Part shown: piece after piece, positions 1 to 12,180 of the stretch
How positions within the stretch are numbered: the stretch's first letter is position 1
Layout: each line of letters starts with the position of its first letter
Origin: Cycas panzhihuaensis
Taxonomy: Eukaryota > Cycadophyta
Assembly: GCA_023213395.1 (NCBI GenBank)
Contig: CM041465.1
Coordinates: 245,651,741 to 245,715,740, forward strand
DNA: 64,000 bases
Reading direction: 5' to 3'
Notes under the pieces: generated by a model
Databases searched by the model: none
Told to the model about the DNA's origin: nothing
What the model saw: only the letters and a program-made list of their open reading frames with translations
Made by a program: the position numbers and the translations under genes

Positions 1-239
1 GAAACAATTGTGATTCTTGTTGGATATTATTTTCTTTTATTGCTTTGTCACATTCAATGTGAAAGCAATTTTCTCCTTATCCATGCTTTTTTCCTTGAAA
101 ATTTGTAAAATTTTCTTAATTTTTTCATTTTTATTATGGTTTGCAAATGTTTGATAAAAACTATCTACCATTAGATCTCAGTCTATTAATTTTATCTTTT
201 CACAATAGATATACTAGACTACCAAAATGCGTCTAAAAG

Positions 240-590
240 TCGATCTCCAATATTGCGTCTATTCCTTTTTTTTGGAATTTCATTACCTATCCATATTTGA
301 ACACAATTTTGCCCATACAATTAAGGACCCTCTCCATTCCAAAACAAGGGCAATTCTATTTCATGATTATGGAATCTATTTAGAAAGTTTCTACTTATCT
401 CTTTCTAAGAATTAAATTCCTTTGCATAAGCAACATACCATAAATGTGCTTGGCCTATTAAGGAACAAGGAAACACAAGATACCAAAAATTCCCGTGCCA
501 TTTATTTTTCATTATTTTAATACATTGATCCAAATGTTCTTTTGTTTGCCCCAATTGGCCATAATACTTAGGAAGTTCATTGGAATTCTT
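240..590 (-). pseudogene. Ty3/gypsy-type gag fragment
   Basis: The minus strand reads as a retrotransposon gag (capsid) piece. An opening like KEHLDQCIKIMKNKW is followed by the hallmark string IGQAHLWYVAYAKEF and then RNFLNRFHNHE, the usual gag order of a small aliphatic-rich core, a W-Y pair and an F..RF helix. One in-frame stop replaces the expected Trp after KEFNS, so it is a dead copy. It lies downstream (in minus orientation) of the protease of the neighbouring remnant, an order impossible for one element, so this is probably a second gypsy copy. A short acidic stretch at 609-800 may be its N-terminal part. No LTR was recognised. Confidence 0.5.
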
Positions 591-959
591 ACCCTAGACT
601 TAATTTTCTTAGGTCATTTGCAGGTCTCTTTCTTTGCAAAATTCTTGCGGCAGTTCCAATTGAATTGTTTCATCTTCCATGTTCTCCTCCTCTGAAGAGT
701 CTACACACATCTCTAAGCAATAACATGGAGAAGGTTCTATTTCCTCCCATGCATTATGAAGCCAATTCAACATATAAGATGATGATGGACTGCTTGGCAA
801 GGTCGATTGAATCTGAAAAGCTATTTCTAAGCAAGGGCTAACTATCGATTCTGTTGTGGTTGTAGTGGTCGGGGCTTTTTTTTCATCTTTAGTTTTCTTA
901 ATTTGTGGTCCATTCGAGCATAAGTGAAAAGTAATTGCCTGATTTCCATTTGAGAGTGT

Positions 960-3191
960 AAATGTATGTTTTCCCTAGTCTTGAATGACTTCTGTTGCCA
1001 ATAGCCAAGGTCTTCCCAACAAAGCTGGGTAAGTCCTTTTTTGGCTTTGTATCCTAACTATTGCAAAATCTAGCAGAACAGTAATTACCACAATGGTCAT
1101 TGGAACATTCAACAAGGTGCCCATAAGTCTTACTTGTAATTGGTTAGCCGACCTAATCAAATAGTCTACGACAACCACATCGGGCCTTCCCAAGGCTATC
1201 CAAGAGGATTCAGGCAACACATTCATGCTTGAGCCTTCGTCAACAATTGTTTTACACAGGTTGCCCCAAAAAACCATTGGAACTCTTGGGTCAACCCCAT
1301 TATCCTTGATATACTAACTGTTGGAGGTAGCCAGCTTCCTACCACTTAAAAAGAACAGAGATACGAATTGAAATTCCTAGTTCCATAAGCAAATCTTTGA
1401 CTATTTGCAACTGTTGCCAGGGATTCATACCTTGTTGTGTAGATTGCCCTAGAACCGTTCTTCTTTTATATTGTTGGACCTTGAATCTTTGTTCTTGCTA
1501 GAATTCTTCCTGTTGGACTTTGCTCGTGGCCTCTTGAAGAATCCTCATTACTTCCTTAAGTCGTTGCTTCTCTACTGTTGTGTTTGGAAAATTGTTCTGA
1601 AGAGGAGGTCCCTTTGTTTTACCGCTATGCGTTTGCAGATATGCTGGTACTTCTTTGTTTCAAACTATATCCACTAGATTGACATTTTGCACTTTAGTGT
1701 TCTTTGGACAATTTGCCCATTTGTGATCCATTGGTCCGCATTCTTTACAAATAAACTCTCCTCCTTTTTTCTTTAGCGGACATTCGAATCTGTAATGCCC
1801 CCATCTTTGACATAGGAAGCAATGAATTAGGTTTGTTTTGACTTTATATTGTTTTGTCGTTCTTCGTTCTGCCTTTTGTACGAATACATTGTGAACTTCT
1901 CCTTCATTATGCTTTGGCGCGTCTATAATTCACACATCATTTTGGATGTTCACTATGTTCATTCTTCAAGTGTTCTTGTTGATTGCAAGGTGGGGGGCAA
2001 CAAATAGTTTCTCTTAATTTCTCCTTGCGTAAATGTGACAATTCTGCACGTAACTTCTCCAATTCCTGATTCTGCTGCATGCTTGCTGGAACAAAGACTG
2101 GTGGCTGTTGCTTCAATGCTTCAACCTCCTTCTTCAAAGCCTCAATTTTCGGGTTTGTACCCATTTGTGGTGTTTGTATAAATTGCATTCTAGCACTTGT
2201 CATTGGAGAGTATATTGAAGATTGCATTGCCATTTGAGAGTAAGTTGATTTCAGTTGATTTTAAAACTTTAAGGCTAACTCTCTTACCTGCTTGTAATTG
2301 TTCATTGGGTGCAACATTACTTTGTCTTTAAGTTGTGGTATCAATCCCTACACAAAATACTTTATGGCCAACATAGGATTTATTGCCATAGTAGATTGCA
2401 TTTTATTCATGATGACTTACATTCTTCCATCAAAGTCATTTATGAACTCCCCAGGATATTGTGGATTTCCTCCAAAGCCTGTAATATGGCTATTAGATCC
2501 TTGAGTTTTTGGAATCTATCCAAAAATTGCGCCTGTAATTGATCTCAACGTAATTGTTGAGCTGCTATGTACTAGAACCATGCAACAACTGTTTCTCTTT
2601 ATGCTGAAAAGAACTGGGCTTTTATCTCATTTTGATCTACAATTCTTTGAATTTGAATCGTATTTTTAAATAAGGCCAAATGATCTTTTGGATCCATAGG
2701 TCCATCAAATTATAGAGTTGAAAAAATAGAGTCACTCTGCACAATGATATAAGGTGTTGTACCTCCTTGGCTCGTTCCACTTGATATCCCACTTTGCACC
2801 TCTCCTGGTAGTGTGTGACTCCCTCCTCCTCCTCTTGTACTACTACCTAGACTTGCCATTGGTAACTTAAAGATGGGATTTATTATGTGACTTGGAGTTC
2901 TAATTTCCAATAAATGGTGGTTCCAAGCTTGTTCTACTATGCTGTATACTCCTAATTCAATTAGATTTTCCTCTTGTCTGTCTAAGTTCTATTGCCAATC
3001 TTCACGTTGGGGAAAATCTTGTTTAATACCTCATCTTGCAGGGTATCTTTTGCACTAGAATCTTCTTCTTTCAAACTTTGTTGCCAGCTTTCACCTTCAA
3101 TAAGATCTTCCTTGATTGAATCTGTTTGTACTACTTTCTTGTCTATGGGTTCCTCTTCCACTACACACCTTTGGCCATCTTTACTTTGCAC
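960..3191 (-). pseudogene. Ty3/gypsy gag-protease remnant
   Basis: Reading right to left on the minus strand: an acidic leader (about 3191-2982), a gly/ser-rich start (2910-2710), a degenerate gag core with DHLALFKNTIQIQ and QAQFLDRFQKLKDL (about 2700-2400), a coiled coil of KEVEALKQQ and LEKLRAELSHLRKEKL type (2233-1937), and two adjacent CCHC zinc knuckles at about 1830-1700 (CFLCQRWGHYRFEC and CKECGPMDHKWANC). A retropepsin-like domain follows at 1277-975 with the active-site string VDEGSSMNVLP and the later LLGRPWL. Stops and frameshifts break the frame many times. Reverse transcriptase and integrase are absent to the left, so the copy is truncated after protease. The domain order matches gypsy pol. 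No flanking LTR was found. Confidence 0.7.
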
Positions 3192-3659
3192 TGACTACTC
3201 TTTGATAATCCTCTCGTTTGGTTCTACGCCTATCTTTTGTTTGTTTGATTCACCTTCGTTTCTCGACTTTATCTTCTCTGTCGAGTTTGCAGATGGTCTC
3301 CTCTTCACCTGCTTCCTTGGCATCAATACAAATCAGGGCCTACTTTATCCCAATGTTCACCTCAATCACGACGTGATTCTACTTCCACCATAGGTGGCAT
3401 GGAAGAGGACTTGACGACTTACTCGACTTTGTCCATTATAACATTCACCATCCTTTGCCCTAGTTCAGAAGGCAACATAACCAATGTGTGGTTGTCTACT
3501 TGTGTAACGATCTTGTAATCAAAATAGAACAACAAAACAAGATCAACCAAAGTTAATGCAAACCATGATCGTTGTATTAATGATGGGTTGCGTCTGGTCC
3601 TCTCACAACCATACGCAAACCTAAAATAGTACATAAGGTTGCAACTGACACAATACAAT

Positions 3660-5590
3660 AGGACTTTATTATAGTGCGTAGAGGAGCATAGTGCTTGGTA
3701 CTTAGATTCAAACTACTGCTCATGCACATACCTATGCATCCCTTTTACGATTACCCATTACATATTCATATTCCTGTAAATCATTCTGTAATTGCCAAGT
3801 GTTGCAATAGTTACAGCTTTACGTTTGGTTGCAACTGTTTCCAATCGTTTGTTGCTTTTGTTGTGGTCACTCGAATAGTTATTGTTAAGGTTGACGTGAC
3901 TACAATTTGAATCACCATCATTTTGCTTGACATTGCAACTAGTTGGTCGCAACTGACTTTCCTCTTTAGTTCCATCTTCCCATGGCCCTCGTTTCAGGTT
4001 GCAATCAGAACGATTTCTCAGCATACAACTTAGAGTGAGAAAAGGAACTTGGATGATGCATTCCAGATGGAACAAATTGAAGACAAATCCCTAGAGTTTT
4101 CATATTGCAACAACCCCTTTAACAATTGTATTTAAGGATGAATTGATCTTCAATCCAAATGGAGATAAGTGATTGATTACTAATAATACCATTCATGCAT
4201 GTATTGTAATATATTGTAGCATATTATAACTCAATGAGGGGGTGAGGTTGTTTGCACAACCTGACGATGGACCCAGGGTAGAAGGGCCAAGTTGGAGGAG
4301 GGAGCGGATCACACTTGCATAGAACACTCCAGTTTGCGTGGACGCGAGTGCAGGAATTTAGGGAGACATAGACTAAGGGAAGTGATGTGTGCACGTGAAG
4401 TGGGAACAAGGAGGGGTGTGGGGGAAGAGAAAGAGAGAGACTAAGCTAAACTAACACCTACCTATTATGTTAAAAAAAAAAAAAAACATGTAGATGTGCA
4501 AGTGGTGAATGCATGAAAAATAGAAAAGTAAGCAAGATAACCTAACCACAACCTCCTTGGAAGGAGCAAACAATGGCTAGTAAAGGTTCTTAGAATCTGG
4601 GAGGGTTGTTAGGGCACGTGTGCCCCAACTAAAGATGTATTCTTCATGTCTAACCTAAGTGCTACAACCCCCCCAAGACAACTAACCTATCCTAACCCAC
4701 CCTCTAAACAAACCTACACGATGAAACTCAATCTAGAAATAGGAGGTGACTAATCAGAGAAGAGGCTTGAAGCAATTAGGACCATGGGATCGATCTAGTC
4801 ATGGATGAGTCAATGGAGACTCATCATTTTAGTAATAATCCACCCTCACAAATGTGAAAGGTCTGGAAGTGCTTGCATTCAATTCCAACAAGCCTTAGGG
4901 TCCAAGAGGTGAAGTAAGAAGAGAGAACCACTTTTAATGGAACTAGTGGTGCTCAATCAGTTTTTCTAATCGCACACAATTGGGTTAATTGCCTGCCACC
5001 AGCCCGCTCAGAACATGACAAGGACTCAACCCACCTCGAGTGCAAGGTCACTCCTCTCCCCTAGTGATGAAATCTAGGTAGAGATGAAGATGACCCCTCC
5101 TTTCAGTGGGGAAGACCTTATCCTATAAAAAAACTAAAAGACAAACAACAAACACCTATATGCAACTATATGTGATTATGACTTGTACACACACAGTAAT
5201 CAACCTAGTCTAAGTGCAAGATCTAAGGGCCCGCCAGTTTGACAACTCGCAACACGTGCTAGCCCTCCACTCCATGTTGTCTACCTAATCAAACACGACC
5301 TGAAATGCAAACCTTTGTTTACTCTTTTTTTTTTTTCTAGTTAATATCTAACATGCAAAGGAGAGGTTTAGAGTAGATAAACATGTAAGCATGAAAACAG
5401 TCAAACCGAACACTTTTTTTGGTTCTTTTTTTCTTTTAATTTTGAAAATAAAGTAAATAAAAGATAGAAAAATAAAAATCTTCCGTTTTTTTTTTATAGA
5501 ACAAAAAACGAGGAAGAAGGAATGAGAGGGTGCACCTATGATGCACTCCAAAAACCCAAAATGGTTTGTCTTTTGCATACTTTTTTGGCT
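3660..5590. other. No recognisable gene; AT-rich intergenic sequence
   Basis: I see no convincing coding frame, LTR boundary or RNA gene here. It holds a run of 15 A near 4471-4485 and a run of T near 5327-5336. The short frames present have no recognisable domain. It may include the 5' leader of the gypsy remnant to its left, but no primer binding site was found. Confidence 0.4.
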
Positions 5591-5599
5591 ACTAGCTCC

Positions 5600-6770
5600 A
5601 CATGCCCAAGCTCGCCCAATGGAGTCAAACAACAAGCTAAAGGGGCATGCAAGATTGAGCTAATGCATGTAAAATTTGACAACATTTCTATTTGCTAGAT
5701 TGCACTATTCTTAAAAAAAATTTACAATAAAATTTCAAACTGTTAGAAAATGCTTTTTAATGCAATTTTGAAATACTAACCTTTTGGGTGTTTTTCTAGA
5801 AATTTTGGCAGAGTTTTTGTTGCCTTATAGGCACTTTCAATTGTGAGGATAGAAGGGGGAAGCTCCTAAAGAACGCTTCTTCGCAACCTATAAGGGAAAA
5901 TGGCCATCGTGTCTCCTCCACTTGCCAAGTTAGTTTTGAAGGAGAATATATGTGTGTGTGTGTGTGTGTTGGAATAAATGAAATGAAATGAAAATTAAAG
6001 CTGTTAAATTCACGTTTAAGCGAACCCAATTGTAGTGAAAACCTCATAAATGGTGGGATTCCCACCACATCTAAGATCAACAATGATAATTGGTCCTCCT
6101 AACCACTTCGAGCACTTTTAAGGGATAAAAAATGAAGCAAAAGAGATTAAGAGAGGAGAAAATCAAGCAACATGAATGAAATTTGATGAAACAAATTGAT
6201 AGTGGAGGAGGAACAAGAAAGTGATGGAAACCAACTTTTGTAGGATGCTGCTTGATCTTTAGATATTTGTAGGCCAATTGCTTCATTCTCCAAAAGAGAT
6301 GGCTCCTCCTATCATTCAATTGATTCCAACACCAAATTCGAACTTTCAATCAACAATCAAAAATATGAATGAATGTCGAGGTTGTTCGGCAATATTTCAA
6401 CAGCATTTTATTACTCTAAAGTTTCTTTTCCATTTCATAAAATGGATGGGTATATATAGGTGATTTGGAATGAATTAAGGTGGATTTGGAGGTCCAGAGT
6501 TTTATTGAAACTACAGACAAAATCCATGGGTCAAAAATCCATGGATTTGGAGTGCATTTAATGTGATATGGTGATGGGTCCTTGGTATTGCCACAAAACC
6601 ATGAGCAGCTTAATGATTTTTGACTTTTGCGTGAAAAACAAGTGGCAAGAAAGTAATTAATGAAAGAATATGTTCGTTTGCAATTTTGGAATGATGTGAT
6701 CTTGCACTGTTTTTATTTTTAGAATTGTGTGTGTCACAACATTATGATTTTTTGCACTGTTATGAAATTT
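5600..6770 (-). repeat. Left arm of a long inverted repeat
   Basis: The reverse complement of this stretch matches 6771-7905 along most of its length. Shared blocks include the ACCCATCACCAT region (about 6569-6580 against 6990-7001), CACCTATATATACCC (about 6449-6463 against 7108-7122), GGAGCCATCTCTTTTGGAG (about 6291-6309 against 7227-7245), AGGTTAGTAT (about 5775-5784 against 7748-7757) and the start of the minus-strand frame at 6083, which resembles the plus-strand frame at 7448. By eye the arms are roughly 75-80% identical with small indels. The outer limits are approximate. No known transposase or retroelement domain is seen in the arms. Confidence 0.75.
5950..5970. repeat. (TG)n microsatellite
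   Basis: A run of about ten TG units inside the left arm of the inverted repeat. The right arm has only a short (TA)n at the matching place, so the run expanded after the arms separated. Confidence 0.9.
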
Positions 6771-7905
6771 GCAATGGTGCAAGACGCCCTATTATAGACT
6801 TCATAACGTTGCAAATTGCAACATTACATAAATAATAATGCCATTCTGAAAATAAAAACAACGTGAGATCCCACCATTCCAAAATTGTAGGCAAACACTT
6901 TTTCTTCATTAATTTCTCTTTTGTTGCTTGTTTTTTGCTCAAAAGTCAAAAACTATTGGTCAACTCATGGTTTCATGGCAATACCATGGACCCATCACCA
7001 TCTCACATTAAATGTGGCCCAAATCCTTTGGTTTTTGATTGAGAGGTTTAGCCCTTGGTTTCATTGAAACCATGGGTTCCCAAATCCACCTTAATCTATT
7101 CTAAATCACCTATATATACCCTTCCATTTCATAAAATGAGGGAGAAACTTTTGTGTAACAAAATGTTGTGAGACAACATCCACATGCATCCATACTTTTG
7201 ATTGCCGATTGGGAGCGAGTGATAGAGGAGCCATCTCTTTTGGAGCTTGAAGCCACTATGCTGTGACTATCTGAATATTGAGGAGCATGTTATAGAGCTT
7301 GATTTTCGGCATTTCTTCATGCTCTCTTCGCTTTCAGTTAGTTTTTTTAATCAAATCTCATTTTTGTTGCTTGATTTTCTCCCCTTTTGACCTCTCTTGC
7401 TTCATTTGTCGTTCCATAGAAATGCTTGAAATGGTTAGGAAGGCGCATTGATATTGTTGGGCTTAGATGTGGTGGTAATTCTACCATTTATGAGGCTTAC
7501 ACTACGAGTGGGTTTGTTTGGAAATAAATTACTTAGCTTACCATTCGTGTTTCATTTTAGTTATTTTTGTATATATATATATTTGCTTGTAGGACTAACT
7601 TTGCAAGTTGGAGGAGACACATCAATGGACTTTTTTTTGCAAGTAGTGAAGGAGCATTTCACTGGAGTTTTTCTTTTCTTCTTCCATAGCTAAAAGTGCT
7701 TATAGGGCAACATAAGCTTTATCGAATTTTTCAAAAAAATAGTCAAAAGGTTAGTATTCAAAAGTTGTGTTTCAAATAATTTTTTGGGCAATTTTAGGTT
7801 TCATAACAAACTTTTTTGTAGCAAAACACAATTCAGTTAGTAGGAGTGTTGTTAGATTTCACATTGATTTTCTTATTTTGCATACATGCTTTGTGTTTGC
7901 CATTT
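6771..7905 (+). repeat. Right arm of a long inverted repeat
   Basis: This is the mirror copy of 5600-6770. The apex near 6770 has little or no loop, so a transcript through both arms could fold into an imperfect hairpin of about 1.1 kb. A TATA-like CTATATATACC (about 7110-7120) is conserved in both arms pointing away from the centre. The outer end joins a truncated copia pol at about 7935. It could be a foldback element, two head-to-head LTR-like repeats, or an inverted duplication. The sequence alone does not decide. Confidence 0.75.
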
Positions 7906-7934
7906 TGCCCTTGTTGGACAACTTCAGATACACA

Positions 7935-10500
7935 AAATTTGGTGCCAAAATTAGTTCATTCAAACTTTTGTGGAACCATGTCCACACAATCACTTAGAGG
8001 AGCTCTATATTTCATCACCTTTGTTGATGATTACTCGCATAAAGTATGGCTTTATTTCCTCAAGCACAAATTAGAAGCACTTAATAAATTTTGAAAATTT
8101 AAACTTGTAGTGGAAAATGAGTCAAGCATGCAAATTAAGATACTTCGCTCTTATAACAGTGGTCAGTACACATCCAAGGTCTTTGGCATTCAAAATGGTA
8201 TTAAATGCCAATTTTTTGCCCCTTAAACACCTCAACAGAATGGTGTGGTAGAAAGAATGAACAAAATTCGTCAATAAGGCAAAGGCCATGACGCACGTAC
8301 AAGGTCTCACTTAGTCCTGCTGGGCAGAAGTAGTCCATACTACTGCTTACTTATCTGATTGGAGTTCCATTACTATAGTTTGGAACAAGACACTTAAGGA
8401 GGCTTGGACTAGCTAGAAACCTACGATCATCCACCTTCACAATTTCAGGTGCCCAACTTATATGAATATTCTCCGAGAGCAAAGACGTAAGTTTGATGAT
8501 AAGAGTCTTAAATGCATCTTTATTGGATATTTATATTGACAGCAAAGTCTATAGACTACATGATCCTGCTGATAAAAGGATGCATATATCTCAAGACATT
8601 ATCTTTGCAGAAGACAATAGGGAGTTGGATTTCAGTTCCATTCCAATCTTCTTTGATAAAAGCAAAGCTAATGTTGAGAATTTTGTTTCCTCAACTTCTC
8701 CTTTACCAGGTCATTCGTTAGCATTTGTTTCTCCTTCCTTATCATCTTCCATTGTTCCCTCATCCAATGCTAGCAACACTTATGAGCTTCAACAACCTTT
8801 ATACCCTTGAAGGCATTGAAGTGATTTCTACATCGGCAGAAAAGTTACCTAAATGGTATATGCAAACTATTGTAGGTGCACAAATCATTGAAGGCAGACA
8901 TCCATCCAAAATGTGGCCTCACACAACTATCAACTATGCACTTATGGCTAAAGTACTTAGTACCCAAGAGTTTTCAACTTTTGAGGAGGCATGTACAGAT
9001 GAAAAGTGGCAAGCCGCAATGGATGATGAGATCTATGTTATTCATCAAAATGGCATGTGGGGTGGTTGAATTATCAGAAGGCAAACATGGCATTAATTGC
9101 AAGTGGATATACAAAACCAAGTTATTATTTGATGGCTCTATTGAGCGATATAAAGCTTGCCTCATTGCAAAAGGATTCAAATAATAAGAAGGCATTGATT
9201 ATGGCGAGACATTTGCACCTATTGTCAACATGAGCACCATTAGAGTTGTTATGGCCTTAGCTACTCAACGCAAGTGGCCTTTGTATCAAATGGATGTTAA
9301 AAGTGCCATTTTTAATGGCGACTTGACTGAGGAGGTATATCTGGAACAACCTCTTGATTATATCTCACATGACAATGACCATTTTGTTTGTAGCCTTAAA
9401 AGGCCTTGTATGGTCTGAAATAGGTGCCGCGTACTTAGTACTTCAAAATCGATGAATACTTCTTGAGACATGGTTTTTATCGATCTTCATCATATTTGAA
9501 CCTGCATATCAAAGTTCAACAATAGCATGTCACTCTTGTCATTTTGTATGTTGATGATTTGATAATCACAGACAATGATGTAGGTATGAGTGAAAGTCTT
9601 CAAGGGGACTTACAAAGAAATTTTGAGATGATTGATCTCAGACTTCTTTATTATTTTCTTGGCATGGAGGTGTCGCAACAAGTAGGGAACATCTTCATAT
9701 CCCAAGCTAAATATACTTGGGACATTTTGCAGTGCTTCAAAATGTAGGATTGCAAATCTTCACCTACCCTATGGAGACAAGTACTAAATTGTCACATGAT
9801 GAGGAAGCTATATCTATAGATTTCACACTTTCCAAATAGTTGGTGGGCAGTCTAATTTATCTGACTAACATTGGACTAGACACTTATATGCTATTGGAAT
9901 CTATTCCAAATTCATATCTCAACTTAATCAACGACATTAGAATGCTATAAAGTGTGTTCTCAGATATCTTAAAGGTACATTGTATTATGGTCTGCAATAC
10001 ACTCATAACGAGAATTTCACACTCGAGGAGTTCTCAGATTTTGATTAGACAAGATGCCAAGATAATTGAAAATTTACTTTATGTTATTGTTTCAAACTTG
10101 GGTTAACAGTTGTTTTGTAGAGTTGTAAGAAGCAACTAAATGTTGCTCTTTCCTCCATCGAAGCAGAATACAAAGTTGTTGTTAGAGCAACATGTGAGGA
10201 TATGTGGCTCAGATGGATTCGTGGAGAACTCGACCTTGAGCAATCGCAACCAACTAAGTTGTACTATGATATTTAGAGTGTGCTTAAGATTGCTAGGAAT
10301 CTCGTATTTCATGCAAAGACCAAGCATGTTAAGGTACATCATCACTTCATCAAAGAACATGTATAGAATGGTGAGATTGACTTCGTTTACAGGTCGACAA
10401 ATTAACAATTTGCCAACACCTTTTCACCAAACCACTTGCCAGAGAGAAGTTTGTGTATTTTAGGGATGGCCTTAAGGTTTGACTTAATGCTATACACATT
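7935..10500 (+). pseudogene. copia-1: Ty1/copia integrase, reverse transcriptase and RNase H remnant
   Basis: This is the 3' two-thirds of a copia polyprotein. The integrase core begins at about 7950 (LVHSNFCG, FITFVDDYSHKVW), with the first catalytic Asp changed to Asn. Reverse transcriptase runs from about 8990 to 9750 (ELSEGKHGINCKWIYKTK, YQMDVKSAIFNGDL, then the intact LYVDDLIIT active site at about 9540-9566). RNase H lies near 10140-10400 (LSSIEAEYK, HAKTKHVKVHHHFIKEHV). Many stops and small frameshifts interrupt it. Gag, protease and the 5' LTR are missing; the left end abuts the inverted repeat. The sequence is closest in this window to copia F (52961-60030), which shares MSTQS, SHKVW.YFLKHK and the RNase H tail. 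Confidence 0.85.
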
Positions 10501-10501
10501 C

Positions 10502-10705
10502 AAGGGGGGTGTTAGAACCTTCATGTTGTAGCATTAAGTCTTGACCTTGTATTTCTGAAGCTTAGTAATAAGAATTGAATCATTTCTTGTCAACACACTG
10601 TTTTTCCATTGCCCTCAATAGATCCTGTTGTTCTCATTTTCTTAGTTGGAGACCTCTTAATAGAGAGGGTTGTGTTTGAATCTAGAAAATTATATCTCTA
10701 TGGTA
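10502..10705 (+). repeat. copia-1 polypurine tract and 3' LTR
   Basis: AAGGGGGG at 10502-10509 directly precedes TGTTAGAACCTT, the usual polypurine tract and LTR start, and sits just after the RNase H end. The LTR start resembles that of element F (TGTTAAACCTT). The right end is inferred from where gypsy Y coding sequence resumes at about 10714. No target duplication could be tested because the 5' LTR is missing. Confidence 0.55.
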
Positions 10706-10713
10706 CGCTTTAG

Positions 10714-10912
10714 AATTTTTTTTTGGTTACTTTGTGACTGAAAAAGGGCTGCTAACACATCTAGCCAAAGTTGTCTTGATGTTATGATATTCTTGGTTGA
10801 AAACAAGCAAGTAATTGAGAGGATTTCTTGGCCTTATTGGCTATTATGAGAAATTCATCAAAAGTTATGTATAGATTTCTAACATGTTGGAGTCCTTGTT
10901 GAAGGAGGATAC
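10714..10912 (+). pseudogene. gypsy Y: reverse transcriptase C-terminal fragment
   Basis: The plus strand reads FGYFVTEKGLLTHLAKVVLM and then LRGFLGLIGYYEKFIKSY, a near-consensus Ty3/gypsy stretch linking the RT thumb to RNase H. It is cut off at 10912, exactly where the LTR of element X begins. The downstream pol of the same polarity (integrase) reappears after the other X LTR at about 35400, so I infer that X inserted in Y. The RNase H region between the two pieces was not found and may be deleted. Confidence 0.75.
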
Positions 10913-11333
10913 TGTAACGTAGTCCATGGAATTTAATGATAGAAATTCAATAATAAATCAAAATATGAGGGTGACGCCATGAATACAATGGAATAACAAC
11001 ATATTATCAGATTTATAATAGAATAATATTTCAAAAATATAAATTATCATAGGAGATTATCTGAATAATGGTTGTCTTTGAGGTGAGGGGGTTCCTTCAT
11101 AGGCACCGTAGTGGTGCAATGCCTTTAAGCCATTATCATAGTAAGAGAAATAGTAATCCAAATTATAAATGATTAGGGATCCCTTATTTATAACCATAGG
11201 CTATGTCTCTTTATTCTCCCTCTTAAAATATTGATTTCTTATTCTCTCTCTTAAAACCAACTTCACATCTTAAAATTGACTTTCGATGACTATTTGGAGT
11301 TGACTTCACATTAAAATAATTAGGCTTGTAATA
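10913..11333 (-). repeat. Element X 3' LTR
   Basis: Reads TGTAACGTAG at the left edge on the plus strand and ends in GTAATA, a degraded form of the expected CA/TG ends. Homologous to 35105-35400. On the minus strand a purine tract (CAGAGGGGAAA, 11334-11344) lies just before it, followed by a motif like the post-tract sequence of Z and W (two short self-complementary halves around 11350-11372). Confidence 0.6.
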
Positions 11334-11344
11334 TTTCCCCTCTG

Positions 11345-11695
11345 TTTAAAATACTTCACTGTTGAAGTATGAGAGCCGCATGAGGAATCGCTTGGAACCA
11401 TCTTCCACTTTGTCTACAATTTGCCACTTGCTAAGACCTGCATGTTATAATAATGTGGTCCACCCTTATGTCACCTCTTGAAAATAATTCATATGTGACC
11501 TATGCATGTAGCAATTTGTGTCTGGTATCGGATGAATTTTGTATCCTTTTTGGTATGAAAATGATCTTGGGACATGTGTAATTTTGATTGTCCCTAACTA
11601 AAAACCTATTTTTTCAATTGCACCTTTTGTCCATGGGATTTTGACTTTGAAAGAAGGATTTTGGTTGATTATATGAGGGAGCGAGGTGGGGGGTT
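11345..11695 (-). pseudogene. Element X gag, C-terminal remnant
   Basis: Between the X polypurine tract and copia A. One minus frame reads GLSKWQIVDKVEDGSKRFLM and ends at a stop close to the tract, and another gives a Pro/Ser-rich stretch continuing the style of 33409-33700. It is badly broken and no enzyme motif is visible. Its position, directly before the tract, is where the gag ORF ends in the related element W. Function is inferred from position only. Confidence 0.35.
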
Positions 11696-11700
11696 GATAA

Positions 11701-12168
11701 TGTCAGGAAAAGAGGGGTAAGAGTAGGATGCATGACACATCATATGCACAACGAGCAAGAAATATCTGGTAAAGAGGGGTAAGAGTAGGATGCATAACAC
11801 ATCACATGTACAATGGACAAGAAATAACTAAGTGCTAATGAATCACAATTCTCCAACTTTTTCATTAAAACAAATGGCTGAGTACATCATATATTCATAG
11901 ATTACAAATGTTCTAAACATAGGTAAGTAGTTCTAACTACTTCATAATGGCTAATTAATAGCTCTCTCAAATTATGGTAGGCTCTAAACTATCTTATTTA
12001 ATACTTCAACTAATTTTGACTTCCACTAACCACCTTAATTAATGACCTTGACTAAGAATATTTTAGCTAAGAGTATTCTTAGTAAGAATATTCTATGCGA
12101 GGAAATACTCTAATGACATGACAAATTAACTTAAATGAATATAAATTGGGAATGTACATTATTCTAAC
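11701..12168 (-). repeat. Copia A 3' LTR
   Basis: On the minus strand it starts TGTTAGAATAATG at 12168, just after the purine tract TATAGGAGGG (12169-12178), and ends ...CCTGACA at 11701. A segment of about 62 bp is tandemly duplicated near the end (11706-11767 and 11768-11828, each with AGAGGGGTAAGAGTAGGATG). The single-copy version is in the 5' LTR at 17238-17300, so the duplication is specific to this copy. Confidence 0.8.
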
Positions 12169-12180
12169 ACCCTCCTATAA

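Noticed and set aside
5796-6083. Matching frames in the two inverted-repeat arms (minus 6083-5796, plus 7448-7693) as a conserved protein
   Set aside because: Similarity is explained by the DNA repeat. The frames are interrupted differently and carry no motif.
10136-10408. 90-codon minus frame as a gene
   Set aside because: Shadow of the copia-1 RNase H on the plus strand.
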